From the NCBI GenBank assembly GCA_037975125.1, contig JAJQOW010000014.1, positions 23,397,914-23,461,913 of the forward strand: a DNA stretch of 64,000 nt, read 5' to 3'. A program made the position numbers and the translations under genes. This stretch comes from Latrodectus hesperus. Its lineage: Eukaryota > Arthropoda > Arachnida > Araneae > Theridiidae. The notes below the pieces were generated by a model that searched no databases, was not told the origin of the DNA, and saw only the letters and a program-made list of their open reading frames with translations. This document shows positions 10,248-23,141 of this stretch, one piece after another (the first letter of the stretch is position 1; each line of letters opens with the position of its first letter).

Positions 10248-11378
10248 ATGAAGAAGCGGCAGAAGCGGTGGGCGCTTGTCTTCCTGGCCCTCTTCGTCCT
10301 GCCCAGCGTCTCCGCCGTTGAAGACCCCCCTTACCCAGTGTTCGAAGACCCCGAAGTGGAGAAGTTCAACCACATGACCGTGCACGACTACACCGAGCGG
10401 GTGTACATCGGCGCGGTGAATCGCATCTACCAGCTGTCGAGAGACCTGAAGAAGGAGGCGGTCGCCAAGATGGGGCCGCAAGAGGACAGCCCCAAATGCC
10501 CCGTCACGCGTGTGTGCCCGAATGAAGCAAAGCGACTCACGGACTACTACAACAAGGCCCTGGTGGTGGACTACTCGCAGAGCAAGTTGATCGCTTGCGG
10601 TAGTCTCTTCCAGGGAACGTGCACCGTTCACGACCTGAACGACGTGTCCAACTACGAGACGCCGGCCAGCGAGTCCGTGGTGGCCAACAACGCCACCGCG
10701 TCGACGGTCGCCTTCATCGCTCCGGGCCCCAAAAACCTGCCGAGGACGCATGTCCTGTACGTGGGGGTGTCATACACGGGCAACGGGCCATACAGGTCGG
10801 ACGTGCCGGCCGTCAGCAGCAGGAGTCTGGATCCGAGCAACATGTTCGTGATCGCCCACAGTGGGGTGACCACCGGCACCAAGATCATGCTCAACAGCAT
10901 GTCGCGAGAGATCTACCCCATCTCCTACATCTACGGCTTCAGCAGCAAAGGGTTCTCCTACTTCGTCACGGTGCAGAAACTGTCCACGGACCCTCCCAAG
11001 CCTTTCATCTCCAAGCTGGTGCGCGTCTGCCAGCGGGACGTGCAGTACTACTCCTACACTGAGGTGCCCCTCGTCTGCCGCACCTCGCCCGACGGCACCG
11101 ACTACAACCTGGCGCAGGCCGCCTACGTTGGCAGGCCGGGCTCCGAGCTGGCCAAATCACTGGGCATCTCCGCCCAAGACAACGTCCTGTTCGCCGTCTT
11201 CGCCAAGTCCAAGGACGAGGCGGACATCTACAACAAGCCTAGTCCGAACTCTGCCCTCTGCGTCTATGCCCTGTCCGCTGTGCACAGGAAGTTCACCCAG
11301 AACATCCAGCACTGCTTCAACGGCAACGGACAGAGGGGCCTCGACTTCATCAACCCTAGTCAGTCCTGCTACCCCACG
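10248..11378 (+). CDS. Plexin, first coding exon (signal peptide + most of Sema domain)
   Basis: Plexins are single-pass receptors for semaphorins that control axon guidance and cell shape. This exon encodes 377 residues. There is a basic start then a hydrophobic core with a likely cleavage after VSA at residue 23, followed by most of the N-terminal seven-blade Sema domain. Diagnostic segments are ERVYIGAVNRIYQLS, then KLIACGSLFQGTC, an N-glycosylation sequon N148-A-T, SKLVRVCQRD, YYSYTEVPLVC, AYVGRPGSELAKSLG and SALCVYALSAV. The exon ends in phase 0 at a GTAAGT donor (11379). It has no stop or frameshift and is strikingly GC-rich against the AT-rich surroundings. Sema and its neighbours resemble A-type plexins, but arthropod B-type is not excluded, so no symbol is given. 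The PSI, IPT and intracellular GAP parts lie beyond the window. Confidence 0.94.
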
Positions 11379-11399
11379 GTAAGTCTCTTCCCATCCATG

Positions 11400-14300
11400 A
11401 ATTCTTTAATCTGAACTTTTTTCTTAGATAACTTTAGCTCTTTACCTATATTAAAATAAATAAAATCTGACTAAACATCTTGGTACACGTGTAATATCCC
11501 GTCGACAAAGAAAAGTCGCCAATTTTCGTCAACAATTTTAAACAATATGCTTAATATATTATTAGATTGATAAACTATTTCAGTCTTCGTAATTGAATGT
11601 TCAGTTTTAATAAACAAACTGATTAGATTTAGTCCTTATAAACAAATGATTTGGTGTTTTCCTTCGAAAACAAACTGAGTTAAAGGGTTCCGATATATTT
11701 CTGTTTTGACTACATTCAGATTCATTTATTGTTGACCCAGAACTTTCATGTATCGAATCGTTTTGACTTTATAATGTTATCGTTTTGAGGTTTTTCATTT
11801 ACATAATTTTTTGTTGTGTTAAAGTAATGGATTTAAAATATCTTTCTTTAGAATAAGGGTAAACTGCTACATATTTTTTTAATCAAATTTCTGCTTCAAT
11901 TATTGTTAAATACACTCTGAGGAACAACGTGAAACTATTTGGTGCCAGTTTATCAATATTTGCGCCGATTTTTCCTGGTCGGCGGGATTTTATATAAGTA
12001 CCGATATTTCTTGGCTAAGGAAAGACAGACCTATTATAACGAAGGTCTTTATGACTTGTGTACCATGATGTACCATAAATATTCTTTATGGTAGCTCAGC
12101 ATTGACGCGTATGTATTTCGATATCTGACGCTAATAGGTACCCCAAGTTATCTTTATGTGTTCACAATGAACATCTTCCATTCGAAACTAAATTTAAAAA
12201 CTGATTTCGATTCGGCAAAATATGGCAGTAATGAGAATTTTCGATGAAATAATGAGAATTTAGAGACAATATTGTTTTATCACATTTAAATTTTACTGTT
12301 CTTTTTTTATACTTTTTTCCAGTTCTATTTTTTAATGTATACAGAATGTTTACATACTTAGGAAACAATCCATGCATAACAATTGTTTGATTGGATGTTC
12401 TCATACTCAATTGTTTCTATGTAACTTTCCGCCAGTAGTAAATAGTCCTACAAAATGCGATATTGATTAAATTATTAACCGATTTAATTGAACTCCAGAC
12501 ATATATTATTTGTAGTATTTATTTAAACGACCAAATTTTGCTCGTATGTATGAACTCAAAAAAATTTTTAGAGCCGAAATTACTGAATGTGAAATATTTC
12601 TTGATCACAACGATACTAACGCCATCTGTTCTTAGCTTTTCAAGAACTTTCATTCCCTTTTGGTTCTATATTTTTGTTAACCATTGGCAGAAAGCATTAT
12701 TTATACATGTTGAATCTGAAAATATCTTTGTTATGTTTGCTTTTATTTATCAGTTTTCATAATCAAAAATTTTAAGCTTTAATCATTTTTAGAAAATTTT
12801 ATTTATTCAGTGTACGTAATTAAGATAAATTAAGCATCTCAGGATTTTTTAATCTGTTTGCATCACCCTTATTTCTATTTATTAAATATAGTCAATATTA
12901 TTTTAGCAGTACTTTGTTAATACATTTAAAAATAAATAATTATTATATTTTTTATTCTTTGTTTATTTAATTTAGTGTTGCATGATTTATTTTGAAAACA
13001 CTTTTTTCTTATTCCCCAATCATTTCACAAAGATCAAGTTAATATTTAATTTTGTTGTAAATGAGTTCTTGCATTATTTTCTATTTATAAAAGTGAAACC
13101 TACAAGTTTGCAAATTATGTAAATAAAAAAATAATGTTTCTTAAAAAGTACTGCCCTCTGTAAAGATTAATTTAGCTGTTGGATTAAATATAAAGCTCTC
13201 TGCGAATTTTCATTCTGTAATTAACTTACATTTTATCGTATAAATTTTTATTTTAAAACATAAACGTATTAAATAATTTTTGTGAAAAATTTAATTAAAA
13301 TGGCATATTTTATGCTTTAATGTATTTTAAGTTTAAATTTTATACATAATCTGCCTAAAATGAAAAAAGTTCTAATTGTTACATATAAAAATGTCTAATA
13401 AATTATTCTCCTTAAAGTAAATTGATATTTTATTTATCTAAGGTGCACGTAATTGCTTTTATGTACTTAAACTTTTTTAAGTCCACACACATGAATAATG
13501 TATTATCAACTGCCATTTATTACAAACTTAATATTAATATTTTTTGCATTAATAAGAGAAAAAAGCCAAACTAGTTAAATATATTCTAAAATGAATACAA
13601 TCCTTCAAAATTCGTTAATCATGTAGTTAGAAATTACAAATTTTTCTGATAGTAGTAAGAAACTTGGGTGATGTAAGTGATTATATTAATTATAATTAAT
13701 AAAAAAATAATTAATATACATGATCGCGTGTGAATTGAGTTAAATTAATATTTTTTCGATAATTTAATTAAATGTTAGTGAAAATATATTGCTTATAATT
13801 ATAAAGGAATATATACATCAAAATTGGATTTTGTAGCATATTAACGATCACGATTTAAATTAATCCCCATATACCAGCTCATTTCCTATTAAGCGTTGAA
13901 ACCAATTTAATAAAGATTAAAATTTAATCGATATCGCAAGCTTTGTTCGAAACAGGTAATATTTCATCGGATTCCTAAATGATCGTTTGAAATTAAAGTA
14001 TTAATTATCGTTTGAAAATTAAATTTAAATTTGCCTCTCAGAAATCTGATTCTCGTTAATTCCTCAACGAATTAGTTTGTTAAATCGATTTAAAATTGGA
14101 TATTTTTATGTTTTATGTCATTAAATTGATCGTATGAAATTTCGCTCAAAGTTCGTATTAAAATCTTTGGAAACAAACTTATGCAGGAATTTTGTCAAAT
14201 GCTTGTTTAGTGACAAGCTAAATTCGTTTGTTTTTTTGTAATTTATCTTAGTGTATTTCATTCTGTATCGTGGCAACAAGAAAGTGAAAATGAGATTGCG

Positions 14301-15470
14301 CTTTTATCGTTATCAACTAGATTATCGTGCAGTAACAATTCTGAAGCGAGGTGTTCGACGCTTTCGTTCCCACCCGAGTTATAAATATGCGTTTATTGGT
14401 AGAAGAATCTGTAGCATTCAGAGAGAAACAGCCTCCCTTGGATAGAGGAGTTAAAACACGAATTTCGCTGTTAAATAAAAGATTAAGATCGGAAAAATTT
14501 ATATCTTCCTCCTTTATCGTCGGTTGCTTTTTATTGAGGATTTCGCCCTGGAGAATCGAAAGCACTTCTTCTCTTTTTTACTTTCTTCTCTGAGCACAGA
14601 AAAGAAAAAAAAAATGTCAGGCACACATCATGAATATTCAAAGGTGCCGCAGTCTTAAAAGGTTAAAATTTGCAAGATTTTTGTTTCTGTGTTGGCAGCA
14701 CACATATATTGAGAGCCATTTTGGTTCACATCGTGAAGGGATAAAAAAAACTAGAATCGTGCTTAGTGTACTTTTGCTGTTTTTGTTATTCGGGAAGAGA
14801 AATGAGGGTATCTGATTTCATGTTCCACGAGGGAGGAGTTAAGAAAAAGAAAACGCGTTCTTGTTACGTTGCCTTATTTAAAATCAACGGTGTTAATCTT
14901 TTCTTCAAACATCAACTGTTCCTTTTTTAGGTTTTAAATTTCCCTGAGAATGATTTCTCTTGTCACCTGTCTGTGTATCTTTTTGGTTCAGGAATTAAAT
15001 ATTTTTTAATGACCTGAAAAATTGAATGGTTTTAAATTCAACAATTCATGAGTTCAATTCCCATGCCGGGGATTGATATTGATTACAGTTCGTAATTTTT
15101 TCTAAAATATGTATCCCTTACGCGAACCCTTGTAATAAATAAGTTATGTCCAGAAGCAGAAGTGTTGTCGCTTTATCCTTCATTTCACCTGTTTGTATGA
15201 TTTGTTTCGGGTGTTTGTAGTGTTTCGGAAACAATTTTAAATTGTAAGTCCTAGTAAATTTTCCTTCACTCTCTTTTGAAATGATAATCCGTTTGTAAAC
15301 GATTTGCTTATGTCTAGGAGGAAATAATCACATACAAAATTAGATGCTAATTTTAATTTCTTTTCCAAACATCACAAAACAAAACTAGTGCAGAATCAAA
15401 TGATTTGAGAAACCTATAGATACATCCGTAAGGGACGGGCGTCTCAAATTTTCATTAATTACATATGAAG
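11400..15470. other. AT-rich intronic desert
   Basis: About 4 kb of strongly AT-rich sequence with no recognisable gene or high-copy element. At 14250-14600 there is a slightly GC-richer patch with short open frames on both strands, none convincing. At 15030-15110 a very diverged SINE-1 box B region (gagttcaattcccatgcc) can be made out. Confidence 0.55.
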
Positions 15471-15472
15471 TT

Positions 15473-15660
15473 GGCTTAAGAAGCCCAAACAGTTAAAATT
15501 AATCATCAATTTTGAGACTGATATCTCCAATAACAAAACACTTATTCATAAAATGGCTTAAGAAGTCTAACTAATCGGTTGTTTAAACAAAATGTGACTG
15601 GCATCTCCGCAAACATAATAATCCTTTAAAAAAAATAGGCCTAGTAAGCCCCTAACGGAA
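15473..15660. repeat. Imperfect tandem duplication, about 80-bp unit
   Basis: Two diverged copies begin ggcttaagaag (about 15473 and 15554). Each contains a 'gactgatatctcc' or 'gactggcatctcc' segment. A third, weaker start (aggcctagtaag) follows near 15636. No function is suggested. Confidence 0.5.
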
Positions 15661-17374
15661 ATTGTCGATACAAAGCGAGACCCTCTCTTACCGCACCCCA
15701 CCAAATCTCAGCTTATTAAGAAGAGAGAGAAGGAAAAAAGAAAGAACAAAAAACTTTCTTCGTTTCTGTGCTACTTTTTTTTCTCTGTAGTCGTGAAGTG
15801 TGGTGATATATAGGAATTAATGCTCGGGTGTCGTCTCAGTGTTTCCAATTCTCTCAGTTCTCATCTAATTAAAGCTCATTTGAAAAAGCTGACCGTAGAG
15901 CCAATTCAAACATAACCCGCCTAATTCTTAACTTTGATAAAATTAGTAGAGTGCATTGCTATTAGTATATAGCTGTTTAAAAGTAGGTTTTGCATTCCAA
16001 ATTTCCGTGGCTTGGCGATATAGGCTACATTTTTAGTGCCGTTTCATAAATTAATGGTAATTGAAAAAGGTAATAGGAAAATAAAAATTTTTAAATGTCG
16101 TCTATTAGTTTTATCAGGTCATCACAGCTTTATTGTTGCTTTTCTCTAAGGTGCAGTACTTATGGAAAAAAACAAACTTATTGACTAAGGTGAAACTATT
16201 GCATAAAGATTTCTGTGGTTCAAATTTTTGTGAATTGGTAACATAAAATGTATGAAACCAAGCCACTTCTAGATAACACTTATTAGATACGTTTTGAGCG
16301 GTCTTGGATGAGATTACCACACAGAGAAAACTGCATTCAGGGGTACATTGACGACGCATTGTCCTGCTAGAACTCTGAACATTTTTTTATATATACTTTG
16401 CATCTAAATTGCTTAGGACGCGATGCATTTTCCTTATGGTGTGCGGTTTGTTTGGCTGGCGATTCTGAAAGAACTTAAGTTCTGCATGCGGTTCTTTTTT
16501 TTTTTTTTTGGAGGGGGGTTATCGCACGCATCGTGTTACCGAGCGGATAGTTGAATGATTCTAGCCTGTAGTTCATGAGATCCGATTTCTGCTCGGGCGG
16601 GAATATTTTTGGTTGCTGGGAGTTCGTGTTCCCTTGTGCAAAATGTGAAGTTGTATCCAAGTGTCAGCATTAACCCTTGTGATGTCCCAATTTTTGTCAT
16701 TAATATGCAAATATATTTTTAAACGAAAAAATTATGCAGCGATCAGATAATTTCATCACAGTAATTCTTAACTTTCAATATTTCTAAAAATCTCAAACTT
16801 AGCTTTAGATAAAGGAATGGGCGCGTATAGCAGCTTCTGCAGTTTTATTTGTTTTGAGCAATAAGCTTTTTTTCCCCTATTTTCCCAATAGATTGATCGA
16901 TTTTTCGTGAAATTCCATCAACTTTGAATAAAAATACATATTAAATTGAGTAGTTTCTCCAAGTAATAATTAACTAATGATTGAGAATAAATTGACTTCC
17001 CTTTGGGAATACATTTCATTAAAAGACAAGACTGAAAAGCCATTATGAAATTATGACTTTTCAGGAAAAACCCTTTTAGAAGTCGCAAATTTGTATTTGG
17101 GAAATGAAGTATTGTTGAAACATTACTTATTTGGTTTGTCGCTAGAGGGCGTGCAACGTCGGGTCCGAAGGTCGCAATAGAACTTGATAAGCAAGTAGGC
17201 TTCAGCGTGCGACTGTTAGAAGCTTTAGTATTTACCACGTTGTTTAGAAGTGTTGAGGAGTCATACATTCCTCCACTTTTAGTTTAACCAAAAAATTCAT
17301 GTGGTCATTTCTAAGGGTGGGAATGATTGTTAAAATCATCAAACTTGGTTATCTAATACTCCATGATCAATAAC
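15661..17374. other. Unique intronic sequence
   Basis: No gene seen. The minus-strand open frames at 16114-16359, 16475-16660 and 16918-17268 have no domain signature. A poly-T/G-rich patch lies at about 16495-16520. Confidence 0.5.
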
Positions 17375-17386
17375 CTTTCTGTCGTT

Positions 17387-17438
17387 GTATGTGTCCAGTT
17401 TTGGACCTTGTGCCATAAAACTCAACCAACCAACCAAT
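17387..17438 (+). mobile_element. LINE-C micro-insertion (52 bp of the 3' end only)
   Basis: Only the terminal hairpin region (tttggaccttgtgccata) and the (AACC)n tail of LINE-C are present. A perfect 12-bp duplication, ctttctgtcgtt, flanks it (17375-17386 and 17439-17450). This marks a true target-primed insertion, not a decay product. Confidence 0.85.
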
Positions 17439-17450
17439 CTTTCTGTCGTT

Positions 17451-17600
17451 TTGTGTAAGCAATCTTCAATTAAAAAGCTTATGGGTTCGATTCCTATTTC
17501 CTTTGTGCCATATTTGTGAGAGTTCGGACAACATTTTGAGCGGCAAGGCATGTCCCAGTGGTTACCATGTTGAAAATGGCTATGGAATGATAATTGTAGC
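17451..17600 (+). mobile_element. Possible SINE-1 remnant
   Basis: A box B-like segment (gggttcgattcctattt) with weak body similarity is all that can be traced. Confidence 0.35.
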
Positions 17601-17721
17601 TACACCAAACTGTTATGCGTGTAAGATTTTGTTAAATATATGATGTTTGCAAATTAAAGAAGACAAGAATTGAGTTACATAAAAGCAGAAGTAAAAGTAA
17701 ATGCTATATCCAAATCATTAA

Positions 17722-18287
17722 CCATGCAGGTCACTAATAAATTGCATGCCATATTTCCATACATCACCACATTAAAAGTTTTACCGATACGAAGTGCTGA
17801 TGTTAGATTGACTCGCCTTCGTATCGGACACACACGTTTCACACACAGACATTTGTTCTTAAACGAATTAAATCCATTGTGTGAAACGTGTGATGAACTT
17901 TATACAATATATCATATATTAATTTCATATCATAACTTTTTAGCCATTTACGTTTATATTTTTTTAAAACAGGTGTTTTAACATTATTTGTTTTATTGGG
18001 AGTAGTTCCAAATAGAAATCTATTTGCCTTTTTGAGAGCAATAGGTTTTCTCCATTTTATTTAAAAATTTTAGATACATTTTAAATTTATATTTCACTAA
18101 GCAAATTTATATTTTTAAAATTTGAATTTTATATACACTGTTTTTTTTGTATTTTAATTTGATTTTAATGTTGCTTAGGTTTTCCTTATTTTAATTAATA
18201 AATAAAAAAATTTTTAAAAAAAGTCAAAGATAGGCGCAGTTTGTCCTTTTTTGGACCTTGCTCCAGAAAACCCAACCAACCAATCAA
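17722..18287 (+). mobile_element. LINE-C 3' fragment (5'-truncated)
   Basis: It encodes the last part of a Jockey/I-type LINE polyprotein: LTRLRIGHTRFTHRHLF, then a CETCD...HIL zinc-knuckle-like segment typical of the region after RNase H. A 3' UTR with the ggacctt hairpin region and an (AACC)n tail follow. The 12-bp direct repeat ccaaatcattaa flanks it (17710-17721 and 18288-18299). Broken frames show it is dead. Confidence 0.9.
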
Positions 18288-18299
18288 CCAAATCATTAA

Positions 18300-18837
18300 G
18301 AATATTGCAGACTGAAAAAAATATTTTGCTTTTGAATTTTAATTAGTGGAACATTCTTTGCGATGACAATATTTAAAAACAGAAAAAGTGTTCGAATTCT
18401 CAGGTTGTTGGTTTCTAATTAATTTAGTTGTGCGTGCTCTAATTTTGCTTCATAAATGCTGATATATATGTATGTATAATAATTATCATTATAATAATTA
18501 ATTATTATTATAATGCAGTAATTATTATTATATTTGAATTTTTTTAAATTATTACTGGGGACTACAATGAAATATTCACAATTTTATTTTCCCTTTTTAA
18601 GAAAATTTTTTATTTCAATTCTGTAAAAGATTATAATGAAAATATTTTCCTCAAAAACAATGGAAGAAATATTTATGTTTAAAATTAATCAAATAAAAAG
18701 CATTATTAGAGATTTTTAAATTTAAAAACTTCCAAAATTCTTTTATATCAAGCCATGATATTTAGTTTCAAAATGAGATTTAGTTTAGAGAAATTCATTC
18801 CATTTTATTATAAACTTCAAATTGACATCTTGAAGGG
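18300..18837. other. AT-rich intronic sequence
   Basis: Nothing coding. The stretch 18475-18540 is a dense AT palindrome (aattatcattataataatta and similar). Confidence 0.6.
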
Positions 18838-18935
18838 TTGAGCGCTCTGGTCTTCATTGTAAGAATTCTTGGATTCGAGTCCCGTTTTGGTCACGAATGA
18901 TTTGTGGTGTATCGGAATGTTCAATAACTTCAATC
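18838..18935 (+). mobile_element. SINE-1, degenerate fragment
   Basis: 'gagcgctctggtcttcattg', a box B-like ggattcgagtcccgttt and a 'atcggaatgttcaataac' body segment correspond to the SINE-1 head and middle. The tail is missing. Confidence 0.6.
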
Positions 18936-18982
18936 TGTAAACAACATTGTGTGATATGGGTTATATAGAACACCAAATCCTT

Positions 18983-19469
18983 GCAGTGGATACCTTCACA
19001 TTTGAATCTCCACGGGAATGAAATGGCCGATAATCTTGCTAAGGAGGGTTGCAGGATTTCAAATACTCCCTCTTCCACACTTACTTTTCTGGAGTTATAC
19101 TCCCAGGAAAAATCAAAAATCTCGGAGGAGTGGAAAACACCCCCCACCCATAATTGGTACAAGGGATCAAAACCGGGTTTGTCCCTTGACCTCCCGTGTG
19201 ACAGACGTACCCGGACTGTTCTCTCAAGACTTGCTAGCGGTCATATTAAGTGCCTTACTTTCAACGAGGGTAGGAAAACTTTCGTCACCTGCACCAAGTG
19301 CCAAAATCACCAGGCTTCTCCTGAGCATCTTTTGGATTGCATGGGCTCTCTAGGGAGGATCTATTTAGCAATCCTCTTTTAGTCTTCGACTTCCTTACTG
19401 TCAACGAACTCGTGGATTTGGTCTGACTGCGTCAGACATGGAGGATAAGCAACAACAACAACAACAACA
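18983..19469 (+). mobile_element. LINE-D RNase H-type C-terminal fragment
   Basis: The open frame begins at the insertion point with the RNase H motif QWIPSHLNLHGNEMADNLAK. It continues through RTVLSRLASGHIK and a TCTKCQNHQASPEHLLDC zinc-binding-like segment, as in R1/Jockey-type LINEs. A short 3' UTR has a perfect 7-bp hairpin (gtctgac-tgc-gtcagac, 19421-19437), followed by (AAC)n. The 11-bp repeat accaaatcctt flanks it (18972-18982 and 19470-19480). It is 5'-truncated and therefore inactive. Confidence 0.92.
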
Positions 19470-19480
19470 ACCAAATCCTT

Positions 19481-20722
<1,242 letters not shown>

Positions 20723-20766
20723 ACAACAAAAATACTTTTATATGTGCAGGTAAAATATTCTGGAAT

Positions 20767-20845
20767 CAAATATGGTTCAGTTGGAAAAGTGGAGCAGCGC
20801 ACCCCATATTGCCAGCCTAGCTGGCACACGACAACAACAACAAAC
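20767..20845 (+). mobile_element. SINE-5 3'-end fragment
   Basis: This 79-bp piece is nearly identical to the end of the SINE at 56899-57160: 'gttcagttggaaaagtggag', then the hairpin gccagc-cta-gctggc and (ACA)n. The 10-bp repeat attctggaat flanks it (20757-20766 and 20846-20855). It is a 5'-truncated insertion. Confidence 0.85.
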
Positions 20846-21039
20846 ATTCTGGAATATTTCTCGTAAGCTGCCAAATTTTGCCCACTAAATGTCTCAGTCC
20901 TTCAATCGTGGATTTATAACGATTCAGAGTTCAATAAAAACTGGTCTAGTTAAGCCTCGTAAATGAAAAATTAACCCAATATTAGCCATTTTAAAGTTTG
21001 TAACCATGGAAATCGAATCGACTGTCCATTGTTTCGTTG

Positions 21040-21340
21040 CTAAAAGACTGGTAAATGAGCACCAGTGTACTGCCCTGTGCCTAGCTTAAAGTTAGGGCCT
21101 ATCAGTTGGATGGTGGAAGTTTTCGTAATTTAGGAACAGGTACTGAGCAGGTACCTGTTCCTAAAGGCCAGTAACCTTTAGGGATATCATTTCACTACCA
21201 AGACATTGAAACCACCACTTATTGAGCGTGCCCTAGCCGCCTTTCTTAAACACGACGGATTTTCGATTAAGTTGGGATTCGAACTCACTACCTTCCGATA
21301 AATAATAACGACCCTATCCAACCAAACCACCGCGGCTCAA
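21040..21340 (-). mobile_element. Putative tRNA-derived SINE with hairpin-rich body
   Basis: On the minus strand a tRNA-like head (gagccgcggtggtttggttg, then gagttcgaatcccaactt as box B) is followed by a body holding two overlapping perfect inverted repeats at 21131-21182. No second copy exists in this window to fix its borders. Confidence 0.5.
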
Positions 21341-22424
21341 GAAAAAAAATGTAACTATTGTTGTGCAACTCGTTGCTATAACAACCGATTAAAGAGGCAA
21401 AACCATGGCAGGCTAATTGAAGGCAACTGGTTAAAGCGCTATGAGTGGTTCTGATCAACTGATGTTTGTCATGTACATATTCTGCTTTATACTTGTGCAG
21501 AAATATGTGACGCTTTGTACTTTTCCAAATTTGGTAAAGATTGTGGAACAATTTGTATAATTGATAATCGTTCTTTAACATCACAACTTTTGAATTGAAA
21601 GGTTTTTTTTTTTCTTTCTTTTTAAATGCTACTTATTATATCGTTGTAAACTATACAAAACTTTGTGCGAGAGAACTGTATTTAAAGAAGTTTATCGGAA
21701 TTTTTAACTTTTCTCTCCCGAGAGTCATGTCGAAATTGTTACATGTCGTGAGATGATCTAACTGCACACTGAATTAACGATAGAACAGCATTCATCATTA
21801 TGCAAAGTTCCAGGTTCAATGTTAAATATTTAAAAAAAAATGGGAGGTAAGCGTTCGCTACGTAGTATCTAATCCCTCTAGCAGCTGTAAAATATAAAGA
21901 TATTCATTGTATGAAGTCTTCCCATGACAAGTTTTCGTATACAATGGTCCATATTCTCATGCCTCAAGAAATAGAAAATCCTGATCTCGAAAGACTTGCA
22001 ACCGAATGATTTGACTTCAGCCTTTGTTTTGATAGTTTATGAGTTTGATTTCCTCCTCTCCCTTAGATATTGTAATATTTCAGAATCCATGTATACACGT
22101 CCCAGTCTCGTGCACAAAAAGCACAACGTGCAAAACAAGCCGAACCGACAGACATGCTTGCAGTAATCCTCCTCATTCAGTCATTGACTGGAATTTTTGT
22201 TCTTTAGTTCACTGCGTTCATGTGGGTAGTGTGCTTAGTTTCTCTTATTTTTTGCTTGTGATTCGTGAATAAGACTCACAATCTATCAAAAAGTTATGAC
22301 TGTTAACAGTGTACTAATACCACTTGTATCCTGTGGATAATTAAATACCGATTCGATATTCGCGACGATCAGGTGAAAAAATAAGGAATAAAGTGAAAAG
22401 ACTTTAGAGAAACTGGTGATTGTA
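21341..22424. other. Unique intronic sequence
   Basis: No supported gene or repeat. The frames at minus 21584-21288 and plus 22039-22272 show nothing recognisable. Confidence 0.5.
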
Positions 22425-23139
22425 TTAGGTTGGGGAATAAGTTCGTAGCGTTTTTACCAAAGACTTTTATTTAAACAAAAAACAATAATTATATCAATAA
22501 GTTAATCAATTATATATTCGCCGTTGCTGTTTACAACCTCTTCCCACCTCTCGACCCATTTGTTGATGCCGTTCCGCCAAAAATCGCCTGGTCTGGTGTC
22601 AAAGAAGTTGTGGAGCCAGTTTTTAAGGACCTCTTGGTGCACTGGGAAATGCTCGAAAAGAATGCCACAGTCAACAAGGAGCTCTACATTGCCCAGCTAC
22701 ACCGCGTGAATGAGGCTATTCGACTGAAAAGACCTGATCGCACATGGTCAAACCATACTCCTTCACGACAACGCCAGGCCCCATGTTGCACAAGTCGTCA
22801 AAGCCGCACTCCAAGAGCTCGAATGGGAGGTCCTTCAGCATCCGCCGTATTCTCCGGACCTTGCACCGACTGATTACCATATTTTCCGCTCCTTGCCAAA
22901 CTATATGAAGGGCGTTACCTTCGATAACAAAGAGATCCTTAAAAACTGGCCCAACATCTTCTTTGACACCAGACCAGGCGATTTTTGGCGGAAGGGCATC
23001 AACAAATGGGTCGAGAGGTGGGAAGAGGTTGTAAACAGCAACGGCGAATATATAATTGATTAACTTATTGATATAATTAATATTTTTTGTTTAAATAAAA
23101 GTCTTTGGTAAAAATGCTACGAACTTATTCCCAACCTAA
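22425..23139 (+). mobile_element. Foldback mariner element with truncated transposase
   Basis: The element is 715 bp, bounded by ttaggttggg/cccaacctaa termini and TA target duplications (22423-22424 and 23140-23141). The right half encodes the C-terminus of a mariner transposase. The LHDNARPHVA motif holds the second catalytic Asp and YSPDLAPTDY the third, with 34 residues between them (DD34D). A KGINKWVERWEEVV end and a TAA stop follow. A LEKNATVNKELYIAQL segment precedes it in another frame. The N-terminal DNA-binding half and the first Asp are absent. Instead, the left arm (about 22425-22636) is an inverted copy of the 3' end of the gene and terminus, giving inverted repeats of about 205 bp. 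It is dead, but could form a long hairpin RNA. Confidence 0.93.
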
Positions 23140-23141
23140 TA

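Noticed and set aside
10173..10751. 192-codon minus-strand frame opposite the plexin exon
   Set aside because: It is the antisense shadow of a GC-rich exon; no domain, and the sense strand is clearly plexin.
10619..11382. Alternative-frame plus-strand frames inside the plexin exon
   Set aside because: Low-complexity Arg/Gln- or Ser/Pro-rich products of a shifted frame in GC-rich coding DNA.
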